DNA of 64,000 bases from Paractinoplanes atraurantiacus (GTDB lineage Bacteria; Actinomycetota; Actinomycetes; Mycobacteriales; Micromonosporaceae). Where the stretch lies: positions 1 to 64,000 of the forward strand of contig NZ_OBDY01000018.1 of NCBI RefSeq assembly GCF_900215205.1. Reading direction: 5' to 3'. Position numbers and translations under genes: made by a program. A model generated the notes under the pieces. It searched no databases. It saw nothing but the letters and a program-made list of their open reading frames with translations, and was not told the DNA's origin. Shown here piece after piece: positions 48,724-56,965 of the stretch (positions are counted from its first letter, which is position 1; each line of letters opens with the position of its first letter).

Positions 48724-49533
48724 TCAGACGGTCAGCGGGCGGGTGAGCAGCGGGGCCGTGCGGTGCTCGGCGAAGACCCGGTAGCGCCACAGGGCGAGGA
48801 ACAGCCAGCTGAGGCTGATGACGGCCAGGACGATGTAGGTGAGGGTGCCGCCGAAGGTGTCCCAGCAGGTGTGCAGGATGACCGCGCCGATGAAGGTGCC
48901 GATGAACTCGAGCACGTGCTTGACGTTCGGGGTGGCCATCAGGGCCCACAGGGCGCCGGCGGTCAGGCCGGTCCAGGCGGTGTGGCCGGCGGGGGAGGTG
49001 AGGCCGCGGACGAAGAGGGTCTCCTCGACGCTGCCGATGTTGCCGCCCGAGGAGAGCAGCGCCGTGAAGGCGTACCCCATCGTCTCCAAGGCGGCGAAGC
49101 CCATGCCGGAGGCGACGCCGATGATCAGGCCGTCGGAGGGCAGGCGGCGCGAGTGCCGGGCCAGGATGGTGATCATCAGGATGAGCGGCACGATGAGCTT
49201 CGCCGACTCCTCGATCACCGCGACCAGCACCAGCGGCAGCACGCCGAGGCCGCGCAGCGTGTTGTATTCGAGGGTGCCGGCGACCACGATGCCGATGACG
49301 CCGCCGAAGAAGGCGGAGACGACAAGGGCCGACGTGGGCACCTGCCAGCGGCCCGTCCGGGCCTGGGCGAAGGTCAGGAACGACAGGGGTACGACCGTCG
49401 CGCCCAGCAGAAGAAGGGCGGGCACGAGGTTCGGGTTCTGCGTGTGTACGAGCGTTCGCAGCACAATGACGTAGAGGGCCAGACCGATGACTAGGACGCC
49501 TAGCCACGCCCACCGGCGGGAGAGATCACGCAT
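48724..49533 (-). CDS. PrsW-family intramembrane metalloprotease
   Basis: A 269-residue polytopic protein with eight or so spans, beginning MRDLSRRWAWLGVLVIGLA. Family motifs are VIEESAKLIVPL (EExxK), GFAALETMGYAF (FxxxE), a His in AGHTAWTG and a last His in ILHTCWD, which together bind zinc in CPBP/PrsW proteases. PrsW cleaves anti-sigma factors at site 1 in Bacillus; the target here is unknown. The start at 49533 is chosen over the longer frame at 49563. Confidence 0.85.
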   Translation of the reverse strand: MRDLSRRWAWLGVLVIGLALYVIVLRTLVHTQNPNLVPALLLLGATVVPLSFLTFAQARTGRWQVPTSALVVSAFFGGVIGIVVAGTLEYNTLRGLGVLPLVLVAVIEESAKLIVPLILMITILARHSRRLPSDGLIIGVASGMGFAALETMGYAFTALLSSGGNIGSVEETLFVRGLTSPAGHTAWTGLTAGALWALMATPNVKHVLEFIGTFIGAVILHTCWDTFGGTLTYIVLAVISLSWLFLALWRYRVFAEHRTAPLLTRPLTV

Positions 49534-49645
49534 AGCGCCGGGGTACCCGGCCCCAGAGATCACGTCACGAAAAAGCGACGCGCGTCGCAGTCGGTGCGAC
49601 GCGGATCGCTTCCAGCGTCCGGTCGCCCGGCGGAGGGGACCCGGC

Positions 49646-50094
49646 TCAGGGTTGCTCGGCGGCCGGATCGGTGAGCCGGGCGGTCAGGGCCGCACGGGCG
49701 CGCAGCCGGACGTTGAGCGAGGCGACGGCGAGCCGCAGCGTTCCGGTGGTGCGCGTCAGCGCGGCGGTGAACGCGCCCGGCCAGCACGCACAGCGGGCCG
49801 ACGGGCTGCCCGTCGGAGTGCAGCGGGACGCCGGCGTAGCTGCGCACCCCGGTGATCGTCACCAGCGGGTTGGCGGTGTGCGCGGGATCGTCATGCGTGT
49901 CGGCGATCAGCAGGGGCGCGTTCTGGCGTACCACCTGCGCGCACGGCGCCCATTCGGCGGGCATGCCGCCGGCCTCGGCCAGCCATCCCTGCACGCCGTG
50001 GGTGGCGAGCAGGATGCCGGCGTCGTTGAGGATCAGCGAGATGCCGGCGCAGGGCGCCTGGAGCACGTCGGCGACGTGGTCGATGAAGCTTCAT
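49646..50094 (-). pseudogene. GAF-domain protein with frameshifts
   Basis: A GAF domain is readable as SFIDHVADVLQAPCAGISL, LLATHGVQGWLAEAGGMP, APLLIADTHDDPAHTANPL, GVRSYAGVPLHSDGQPV and GPLCVLAG. After that the coherent continuation (AFTAALTRTTGTLRLAVASL, then ARLTDPAAEQP and TGA at 49646) is in another frame. At the 5' end an ATG at 50094 with AGAAGG upstream is in a frame different from SFIDHV, where an in-frame TGA stands. Two single-base lesions therefore disable what was a small GAF sensor of about 148 residues. Confidence 0.7.
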
Positions 50095-50246
50095 AGGGCC
50101 TTCTGAACGAGCGGGTCACCGGCCGGTGCATTTCGGTCACCATCACCCGCGGCCGAGGCTGAGTGCTCTCGGGCAAGTTCCTGTGGCTTACCTGGGGGTG
50201 CTCGTGCCGTAACGGCGCGTTAACCGCTCGCAGGTACATTTCCGGC

Positions 50247-52370
50247 ATGTCCGTCTTGAAGGTAATCCGTCATGACGTGCCGGCGTCGATCGTGGTCTTT
50301 CTCATCGCGATTCCGCTGTCCCTGGGTATCGCCGCGGCCTCGGGGGCGCCGCTGCTCGCCGGTCTCGTGGCCGCCGTGGTGGGCGGGGTGGTCGTGGGGG
50401 CCCTCGGCGGGGCTCCGCTGCAGGTCAGCGGGCCCGCCGCGGGTCTCACCGTGATCGTCGCGGGCACCATCGCGCACTACGGGTTCGCGGCCACGGCTGC
50501 CATTGTGGCGCTGGCCGGAGGCGTACAGATGCTGCTTGGCCTGGCCCGTCTGGGGCGTGCCGCCCTGGCCCTCTCGCCGGCCGTGGTGCACGGCATGCTG
50601 GCCGGCATCGGGCTGGTCATCGCGCTCAGCCAGATCCACGTCGTGCTCGGCGGGGCGCCGCAGAGCGACGCCTGGCACAACCTGCGGGAGCTGCCGGCCC
50701 AGATCGCCGGGATACACGGCGTCTCGGTGCTGCTCGGCCTGCTCACCATCGGGTTGCTGCTGCTCTGGCCGCGTCTCGTCCGCACCTCACTGCTGCCCGC
50801 GGCGCTGATCGCCGTCGTCGTCACCACCGTGGTGGCCTCGCTGATCGGGGCCGACGTGCAGCGGGTCGATCTGCCCGGCGACCCACTGTCCGAGCTCGTG
50901 ACCCCGCGCTGGCCCGGCGCCGGACCCGGCGAGATCGCCCTGGCCGTGCTGACCATCGCCCTGGTCGCCAGCGTCGAATCGCTGCTCTCGGCCGTGGCCG
51001 TCGACCGCATGCACGACGGCCCGCGGGCCGACCTCAACCGTGAGCTGGTCGCCCAGGGCGCCGGCAACACCGTCTCCGGCCTGCTCGGCGGCCTGCCGAT
51101 CACCGGTGTGATCGTCCGCAGCTCCACCAACGTCGGCGCCGGGGCCCGCACCCGCGCCTCGGCCATTCTGCACGGCGTCTGGGTGGCGCTCTGCGTGCTG
51201 CTGCTGGCCGGGCTGCTCGAGACGATCCCGATGGCCGCGCTCGCTGCGGTGCTGGTGGTGGTCGGTCTCCGGCTGATCAGTCTGGCTCAGATCAAGACTT
51301 ATGTACGGCATCGCGAGCTGCCGACCTACCTCATCACCGCGGCCGGCGTGGTCGCCACCGACCTGCTCACCGGGGTGGCGCTGGGCCTGGCGGCGGCGGT
51401 CGCGGTGATGCTGTGGCGGGTCGCGCGCTGCGAGATCCGCACGGCCGAGCCCGGCCCCGGCGAAACGGTCGTCACGATCACCGGGACGCTCGCCTTCGTC
51501 GGCTCGGGCCGGGTCGCGCGGGCCCTGGCGGCGATCCCCGCCGGCCGGACGGTCGCGGTGGAACTGCACCTCGACTACCTGGACCACGGCGCGTTCCAGA
51601 TCATCGACGACTGGCGCGAGGCGTACGGGAGAAGCGGCGGAACCGTCGCGGTCAGAGAGACCCACGACGGCTGGTTCCACCGGGCCACGAGCGGGCGCCT
51701 GGGCGCCGGCAAGACCACGCCGCGGCGCTTCGGGTCGTGGTCGCAGTGGCAGAGCCTGGACCGGCAGAAACGCGACGCCATGGCGGCCGGCATCCAGGAG
51801 TTCGAGCGCAGCGTGGCCCCGCTCGTGCGCCCGCATCTGGCCGGCCTGGCCCGCGACGGTCAGGCTCCCGAGCAGCTCTTCATCACCTGCGCCGATTCCC
51901 GCCTGGTCCCCAACCTGATCACCACCAGCGGTCCAGGAGATCTTTTCTGTGTACGCAACGTCGGCAACATCGTGCCTCCCCACGATCAGGGGGACTCGTC
52001 GGTCGGCGCGGCCATCGAGTTCGCGGTGCAGGCGCTCGACGTCAGCACGATCACGGTCTGCGGCCACTCCGGCTGCGGAGCCGTGCGAGCGCTGATGACC
52101 GGCGGCTTCGCCCCCGGAAGCTCCCTGGGCGCCTGGCTGCACCAGTCCGGCACCGACTTCACCGACTGCGACGACGAGGAACACTGCGTCACCGCCAACG
52201 TCGCCCAGCAGCTGGCCAACCTGCGCACCTACCCGGTGGTCCGCGAGGCCGAGGCCGCCGGCCGCCTCACCTTGACCGGCCTCTACTTCAACCTGGCCGA
52301 GGCCCGCATGTACACGGTCGACGATGCGGGCGCCACCCGCAGCCCGGTGCCGCCGGTGCTCGCGAGCTGA
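50247..52370 (+). CDS. SulP anion transporter fused to STAS and beta-carbonic anhydrase domains
   Basis: A 707-residue bifunctional protein. The first 400 residues are a SulP transporter with 10-12 spans (DVPASIVVFLIAIPLSLGIA; GLLGGLPITGVIVRSSTNVG). A STAS domain follows (VVTITGTLAFVGSGRVARAL). The last 170 residues are a beta-carbonic anhydrase with the zinc ligands ITCADSRLVPN and CGHSGCGAVRAL and the SSVGAAIEFAV helix. The fusion is known in bacteria and is thought to couple bicarbonate uptake with CO2 hydration. A TACATT box ends 6 nt before the ATG (leaderless). Confidence 0.92.
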   Translation: MSVLKVIRHDVPASIVVFLIAIPLSLGIAAASGAPLLAGLVAAVVGGVVVGALGGAPLQVSGPAAGLTVIVAGTIAHYGFAATAAIVALAGGVQMLLGLARLGRAALALSPAVVHGMLAGIGLVIALSQIHVVLGGAPQSDAWHNLRELPAQIAGIHGVSVLLGLLTIGLLLLWPRLVRTSLLPAALIAVVVTTVVASLIGADVQRVDLPGDPLSELVTPRWPGAGPGEIALAVLTIALVASVESLLSAVAVDRMHDGPRADLNRELVAQGAGNTVSGLLGGLPITGVIVRSSTNVGAGARTRASAILHGVWVALCVLLLAGLLETIPMAALAAVLVVVGLRLISLAQIKTYVRHRELPTYLITAAGVVATDLLTGVALGLAAAVAVMLWRVARCEIRTAEPGPGETVVTITGTLAFVGSGRVARALAAIPAGRTVAVELHLDYLDHGAFQIIDDWREAYGRSGGTVAVRETHDGWFHRATSGRLGAGKTTPRRFGSWSQWQSLDRQKRDAMAAGIQEFERSVAPLVRPHLAGLARDGQAPEQLFITCADSRLVPNLITTSGPGDLFCVRNVGNIVPPHDQGDSSVGAAIEFAVQALDVSTITVCGHSGCGAVRALMTGGFAPGSSLGAWLHQSGTDFTDCDDEEHCVTANVAQQLANLRTYPVVREAEAAGRLTLTGLYFNLAEARMYTVDDAGATRSPVPPVLAS

Positions 52371-52665
52371 CCTTCGGCGCTTCGATGCGGAAGGCCCCAC
52401 CCGGGGTCTTCCGCATCAGGGGCTCCGTGGTCCGCTCATCGCTGAGCCGCGCGGCGAAATCGGCCATGTCGCGATACCAGACCCGCGACGGCAGCGGATC
52501 GACATGAACGAGTTCCTCGCGCGCCTCCTCGTCGAGCCCGTCCTCGTCGGTCCACATCGCCACTTCCCTGGTCGTCGGGTCGAGCAGCCATTGATGCTCG
52601 AGGGCGCTCTGATCCTGCAACGCCACGACGAGCATCTCCAGATCAACCCGGTCGATCGCCAGCAT
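52288..52665 (-). pseudogene. UPF0158-like gene, 3' truncated and running into the SulP gene
   Basis: From an ATG at 52665 with a GGAG site the frame reads MLAIDRVDLEMLVVALQ, HQWLLDPTTREVAMWTDEDG, VHVDPLPSRVWYRDMADFAA and MRKTPGGAFRIEAPK. This matches the first two thirds of UPF0158-type proteins. The usual C-terminal half is missing; beyond 52370 the frame continues only as the antisense of the SulP 3' end, giving a tail without family similarity. I take it as a truncated relic that may still be expressed. Confidence 0.6.
52385..52416 (+). terminator. Terminator hairpin after the SulP-carbonic anhydrase gene
   Basis: ATGCGGAAG + CCCC pairs with GGGG + CTTCCGCAT (14 bp with one G-U pair, loop ACCC), 15 bp beyond the SulP stop. 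The same bases on the minus strand encode MRKTPGGAFRI of the truncated UPF0158-like gene, so one sequence has two roles. Confidence 0.75.
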
Positions 52666-52761
52666 GCGGCCGTGCTCCGCCCTGAACTCGCGACATGCCA
52701 CTGCGCAACGCGAAGATTTGATCCACCGAAGTTGTCGTACCCGGCTGGGACGATGCCGGGC

Positions 52762-53634
52762 ATGAGGACGCTGGTGGGCAAGGTCGCCCTGGTGGCCGGC
52801 GCGACCCGGGCCGCGGGGCGGGGCATCGCCGTGGAGCTGGGTGCGCTCGGCGCGACCGTCTACGTCACCGGGCGGAGCACCGCCGCGGGGCGCTCCGAGA
52901 TGGACCGGCCCGAGACGATCGAGGAGACCGCGGCGGCTGTCAGCGAGGCGGGCGGGGCCGGTATCGCTGTGCGGGTCGACCACAGCGATCCGGGCCAGGT
53001 CGCCGGCCTCGTCGCCCGCGTCGGCGCCGAGCACGGGCGGCTCGACCTGCTGGTCAACAACGTGTGGGGCGGTGACATGTTCACCGAGTGGGGCAAGACG
53101 GTCTGGGAGCACGACCTCGGGCGCGGCCTGCGCCTCCTCCACCAGGGCGTCGACACCCATCTCATCACCAGCCACCACGCCCTGCCCCTGCTGATCCGGC
53201 GCACGGGCGGCCTGGTCGTGGAGATGACCGACGGGAAAGGCGGCGACTATCGCGAGTCGATCTACTACGACCTGGTGAAGGCCTCGGTGATCCGCCTGGC
53301 CCAGGCGCAGGACTTCGAGCTGCGGCCGCACGGCTGCGCCGCCGTCGCGGTCACGCCCGGGTGGCTGCGCTCCGAGCGCATGCTCGACAAGTTCGGCGTG
53401 ACCGAGGACGGCTGGCGCGCGGCCGTCGCGCGGGATCGGCATTTCGCCATGAGCGAGTCGCCCCGCTACGTCGGCCGGGGTGTCGCCGCCCTGGCCGCCG
53501 ACCCCGGGGCGGGCCGCTTCGGCGGGCAGGCCCTCACCAGCGCCGACCTCGCCGTCACGTACGACCTCACCGATCTCGACGGCAGCCGGCCCGACTTCCC
53601 GCGCTACTACGACGAGGTGATGAAGCCCGGCTGA
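52762..53634 (+). CDS. Short-chain dehydrogenase/reductase
   Basis: About 290 residues (ATG at 52762; 52753 also possible). The N-terminal cofactor fold is VGKVALVAGATRAAGRGIAV with VYVTGRSTAAGRS, suggesting NADP(H) preference. LLVNNVWGGD replaces the classical NNAG, and the active-site Tyr-Lys pair is YYDLVKASVIRLAQ. It matches a group of actinomycete SDRs of unknown substrate. It has its own upstream region, divergent from the UPF0158 relic. Confidence 0.88.
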   Translation: MRTLVGKVALVAGATRAAGRGIAVELGALGATVYVTGRSTAAGRSEMDRPETIEETAAAVSEAGGAGIAVRVDHSDPGQVAGLVARVGAEHGRLDLLVNNVWGGDMFTEWGKTVWEHDLGRGLRLLHQGVDTHLITSHHALPLLIRRTGGLVVEMTDGKGGDYRESIYYDLVKASVIRLAQAQDFELRPHGCAAVAVTPGWLRSERMLDKFGVTEDGWRAAVARDRHFAMSESPRYVGRGVAALAADPGAGRFGGQALTSADLAVTYDLTDLDGSRPDFPRYYDEVMKPG

Positions 53635-53635
53635 G

Positions 53636-54151
53636 TCACCAGCCGTCGGGGTTGGTGGCGGACTCCCGGGAGATGCCGGAGCCGGTGTCGGGGAAGTCGC
53701 CGAAGCGCTCGTTGTGCAGATGGGCGAAGAAGTACGGCATCGACTCGCACTCGGCGTCCTCGACGGCCCTCGCCGGGTCGGCGTCGACCGCGTAGTAGAA
53801 GTCGCGGCCGGCCGCGAGGATGAAGCCGCGGCAGTAGAGGAAGCCGTCGTCGGAGCCGTCGGTGTGCTCCTGGATCTCCTCGCGGTCGATGCGGAAGAGC
53901 AGCCGCTCGGCGACCCGGTCGAGGTCGGTCAGCTCGGCGCTCGACAGGCCGGCGCTCAGCGACCGCAGTCGCTCCAGGAACGTGTCGAGCCGGCTCTCGA
54001 CCGTGAGAGCGCCGGACTGGTCGCGGTCGAGCAGGGCTTGGCGGGCGCGGGCGGCGCCGGGGCCGCAGGCCGCCCAGGCCGACTCGATCAGCGCCCAGAA
54101 ACGGGCCTCTTCGGCTTCGGTGGGGACTCGGGTGGAGTGGGTCGTCGTCAC
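53636..54151 (-). CDS. DUF4240 family protein
   Basis: A 171-residue protein with the DUF4240 layout: EEARFWALIESAWAACGPGA, LDTFLERLRSLSAGLSSAEL, and a conserved DDGFLYCRGFILAAGRDFYY. The family often sits near toxin-immunity or stress genes but its role is undefined. A TAAGTT box ends 7 nt before the GTG start (leaderless). Convergent with the SDR gene. Confidence 0.82.
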   Translation of the reverse strand: MTTTHSTRVPTEAEEARFWALIESAWAACGPGAARARQALLDRDQSGALTVESRLDTFLERLRSLSAGLSSAELTDLDRVAERLLFRIDREEIQEHTDGSDDGFLYCRGFILAAGRDFYYAVDADPARAVEDAECESMPYFFAHLHNERFGDFPDTGSGISRESATNPDGW

Positions 54152-54161
54152 GGGCGAGAAC

Positions 54162-55082
54162 TTAGCGGGGGGCTACGACAAAATTCTTCAGCTGCTGGTA
54201 GAGGACCTTGTCGGAGACGGTGCTGGGGAGGGTGGGGCCGGCGCCCACGGGCACCACGTTGGGACAGGTGGCGGCGTCACCGAAGAGTTGTTTCTGCATG
54301 AGGCGGCGGCCGGTCGCCACCTCGTACAGGGAAAGGGTGTAGACGCCCCGGGCCAGCTGGAGGGTGTCGCACTTCTTGATCGCGGTGCCGTTCTTGGTCA
54401 AAGTCAGGCAGGCGACCAGCTGAGACTTCGTGGGGTCGCTGGGCAGCCAGGCGTCGCGCAGCGGCTTGGTCAGGCTGTGCGGGATGTCCAGCGCGGCCCG
54501 CATCCGGTGCGGGCCGCCGGTCAGCGAGTCGGTGACGCCGACGCTGATCTGGTGGGGTGCGCGGCCGGCGTAACGGGGGGACTTCGGGTAGTACAGGCCC
54601 TCGCAGACCAGGGCCAGGTCGTCGGCGCGCTTCACCGGGGAGGCGCTGGGGTGCGGGCCGGCCGGGGTGGAAGCGGAGGCCGCGGTGGACGGGCCGGTCC
54701 AGGCGGTGGGCGGCGCCTGCTCGCCGCTGCCGCCGGCGAGCACCTGATATCCGGCGAGGACGGTCACCAGCACGACGGCGACGGACACGACCGGGATGAC
54801 CCAGCGCGGCGGGTGAGCCCACAGGCGTGCCGCCGCCCGCGCGGGCGCCGAGGCCGCCAACCGGCGCCCGGCCGCCCGCGCCGAAGCCGCGACCGCCGCC
54901 CACCGCCCGAGCAGCCCACCAGCCGAAGCCGCCGGCGAATCAGAAGGCCCGGCGGAAGCAGCGGGCGCGGCGGAAGCAGAGGGTGCGGCGGGAGCGGAGG
55001 GCGCGGCCGAAGCGGACGGCGCCGGCGAAGGGGAGGGCGCCGCCGCCGGAACGGATGGCGGCGGCGCCTGCTTGTCGTCCAT
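54162..55082 (-). CDS. Single-pass membrane protein with Ala/Pro/Ser-rich cytoplasmic tail
   Basis: A 306-residue protein starting MDDKQAPPPSVPAAAPSPSP. Residues 1-90 are low-complexity Ala/Pro/Ser, then a basic stretch (ARAAARLWAHPPRW) and one span (VIPVVSVAVVLVTVLAGYQVL). The outer domain of about 180 residues has four or five Cys that could form disulfides (LVCEGLYYPKSP; LVACLTLTKNGTAIKKCDTL; DAATCPNVVPVG). The layout resembles actinomycete envelope proteins with a lectin-like or sensor ectodomain, but no family is certain. Confidence 0.7.
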   Translation of the reverse strand: MDDKQAPPPSVPAAAPSPSPAPSASAAPSAPAAPSASAAPAASAGPSDSPAASAGGLLGRWAAVAASARAAGRRLAASAPARAAARLWAHPPRWVIPVVSVAVVLVTVLAGYQVLAGGSGEQAPPTAWTGPSTAASASTPAGPHPSASPVKRADDLALVCEGLYYPKSPRYAGRAPHQISVGVTDSLTGGPHRMRAALDIPHSLTKPLRDAWLPSDPTKSQLVACLTLTKNGTAIKKCDTLQLARGVYTLSLYEVATGRRLMQKQLFGDAATCPNVVPVGAGPTLPSTVSDKVLYQQLKNFVVAPR

Positions 55083-55150
55083 TGCGCTGTCCCCGTCCTT
55101 GGTTACTACCGAGTAGGACGGTGACTGTACCCAATTCAGTGACGCACGTC

Positions 55151-56833
55151 TCAGAACGGGGTCAGGGTGATGCCGGCCTGGCGCGGGTCGCCGTCGTGCA
55201 CCAGGGACTCCTGGTTCTGCACGTCGTCGAAGGCGAACGCGTACGCCTTGCCGTCGGTCATGTTCTCGTGGATCACCTTGGCGTACAGGTTGGCCGGATT
55301 GCCCTGGTAGAAGTCGGCCGCGGTGCCGCTCGGCTGGGTGTCGAGCCGGCCCAGCGTGGTGCGGGTCAGCGCCGCGCACAGGGTGCGGGCGATCGGGCCC
55401 ACGACCTGGTCGTTGGGTGCGGCCAGGGCGCCGTCACATCCCCACACGTTGGCCGTCGACGGCTTGGTGAACGAGGCGACCGTCTTCCCCGAGGCGTCGG
55501 TGAAGTTCATGACGTTGCCACTGGTCCGGCCGGTGTAGCGCACCGACGGCTGGTCGGTGAAAGGCACAACGGTCAAATTCTTCGAGGTGTACGCCGTCCA
55601 GGCGCTCGAAATGTAGGAGTCCAGATAGGTCGGGCTCATCAGGCCGGCGTCGGCCGCCTTGCCGGGCGCCAGCACGCGCAGGACGGTGCCGTCGGCGCGG
55701 GTGACGACGCTCTTGGCGAAGTCGGGGGACGCCTTGACCGCGTTGATGACGGCCTGCCGGCCGCCCGCCTTGAGCTCGCCGGTCTTCGAGGTGACCCCGT
55801 TGCCGCCGGTGACGCTGACGATGTGCGGCACCGCGAACATGTCCACCTGCGAGCTGTTGAGCCACAGGCCGGAGTCGTTGAGGGTGAACTCGCTCCAGTC
55901 GAACAGGATGTCGCGGTTGGGGTCGCCGCCGGCCCACGGCGCCGGCTGGACCAGGCCGCCGGTGGTGAGCCGGAAGTCGAGCTTCTGCCCGAACGACATG
56001 TAGAGGCGCCCCGACAGGTTCTTCGGCACCTTGATCGTGGTGCTGGCGCCGTTGCCCGGCCCGGCGATGGCGACGTCCGGCGCGGGCACCGGAACGGCCC
56101 CGCCCCCGGTCCAGGCGGTGAACGTGCCGGCGCTGTTGACGTAGCCGAGCTTGCCGGTCGTCAGGTTCACACCGAGCACGTAGAGGAAGACCGAGTCACC
56201 CCGCCCTGTCTTGTTGCTCACCGTGACCGGCAGCAGGTTGCTCGCCGGGGGCACAGCGGTCGTTTCGTCGGCCTTGGGGGTGGTCGGCGCCTTTGTCGCG
56301 GGTGCCGTGGTCGGGGCCACGGTCGGCGCGGTCGTCGTTCCGCCCGCCACCGGCCCACTGCCGCCGGGGGAATTCGGATTTGTCGGATTTGCGGGTGAAG
56401 GGCTGGAGGCTCCGCCGGCAGTGTCGCCGGAGGTGCCGCCGGAATCGCCGCACGGCTGGCCGTTCAGCTTGCAGTTGGCCGGCTTGCCGCCCGAGCCGAT
56501 GAAGCCGAAGGTCACCTTGGCGTCGACCGGCACGCTGCCGTTCCAGGAGCGGTTCGTGAAGGTGTGGTGCGTCCCGGCCGAGGACAGGGAGGCGTCCCAG
56601 AAGCTGCCGATCGTGGCGCCGGCCGGCAGGTCGAACTCGACCTTCCACGAGGACATGGCGGACGCGCCGGTGTTGCTGATCGTCACCTCGCTCTGCCATC
56701 CGGTGCCCCAGTCGGACACCGTCGTCACCGAGGCCGTGGGGGCGGCCGCCGAAGCGGGCAGGGCGAACCAGGCCGTCGCCGTGGCCGCCACCACGGCGAC
56801 GGTGGTCAGGATCAACGTTCTCGTGCGGCGCAT
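55151..56833 (-). CDS. Secreted GH64 endo-beta-1,3-glucanase with a CBM2 domain
   Basis: A 560-residue secreted enzyme. Signal peptide TLILTTVAVVAATATAWFAL; an N-terminal CBM2-type domain (VSDWGTGWQSEVTISNTG; WKVEFDLPAGATIGSFWDAS; FGFIGSGGKPANCKLNGQPC); a Thr/Pro/Ser linker; then a GH64/thaumatin-like catalytic domain (LPVTVSNKTGRGDSVFLYVL). The catalytic Glu and Asp are in FDWSEFTLND and SQVDMFAVPH, 16 residues apart as in laminaripentaose-producing enzymes. It degrades fungal or algal beta-1,3-glucan. The start at 56833 has GGAGG upstream. Confidence 0.9.
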   Translation of the reverse strand: MRRTRTLILTTVAVVAATATAWFALPASAAAPTASVTTVSDWGTGWQSEVTISNTGASAMSSWKVEFDLPAGATIGSFWDASLSSAGTHHTFTNRSWNGSVPVDAKVTFGFIGSGGKPANCKLNGQPCGDSGGTSGDTAGGASSPSPANPTNPNSPGGSGPVAGGTTTAPTVAPTTAPATKAPTTPKADETTAVPPASNLLPVTVSNKTGRGDSVFLYVLGVNLTTGKLGYVNSAGTFTAWTGGGAVPVPAPDVAIAGPGNGASTTIKVPKNLSGRLYMSFGQKLDFRLTTGGLVQPAPWAGGDPNRDILFDWSEFTLNDSGLWLNSSQVDMFAVPHIVSVTGGNGVTSKTGELKAGGRQAVINAVKASPDFAKSVVTRADGTVLRVLAPGKAADAGLMSPTYLDSYISSAWTAYTSKNLTVVPFTDQPSVRYTGRTSGNVMNFTDASGKTVASFTKPSTANVWGCDGALAAPNDQVVGPIARTLCAALTRTTLGRLDTQPSGTAADFYQGNPANLYAKVIHENMTDGKAYAFAFDDVQNQESLVHDGDPRQAGITLTPF

Positions 56834-56965
56834 CGTCGGACTTGCCTCCGGTGTCACAGGGATGGGGGACGAGGCCCATCCTCGGAAGCGGTGCGGCGAT
56901 CCGCCCGTACACCCAAGATCTTTATGGTTCCTTTAAGGGTCTTCTGCCCTTTTCTCGCGAGGCGA

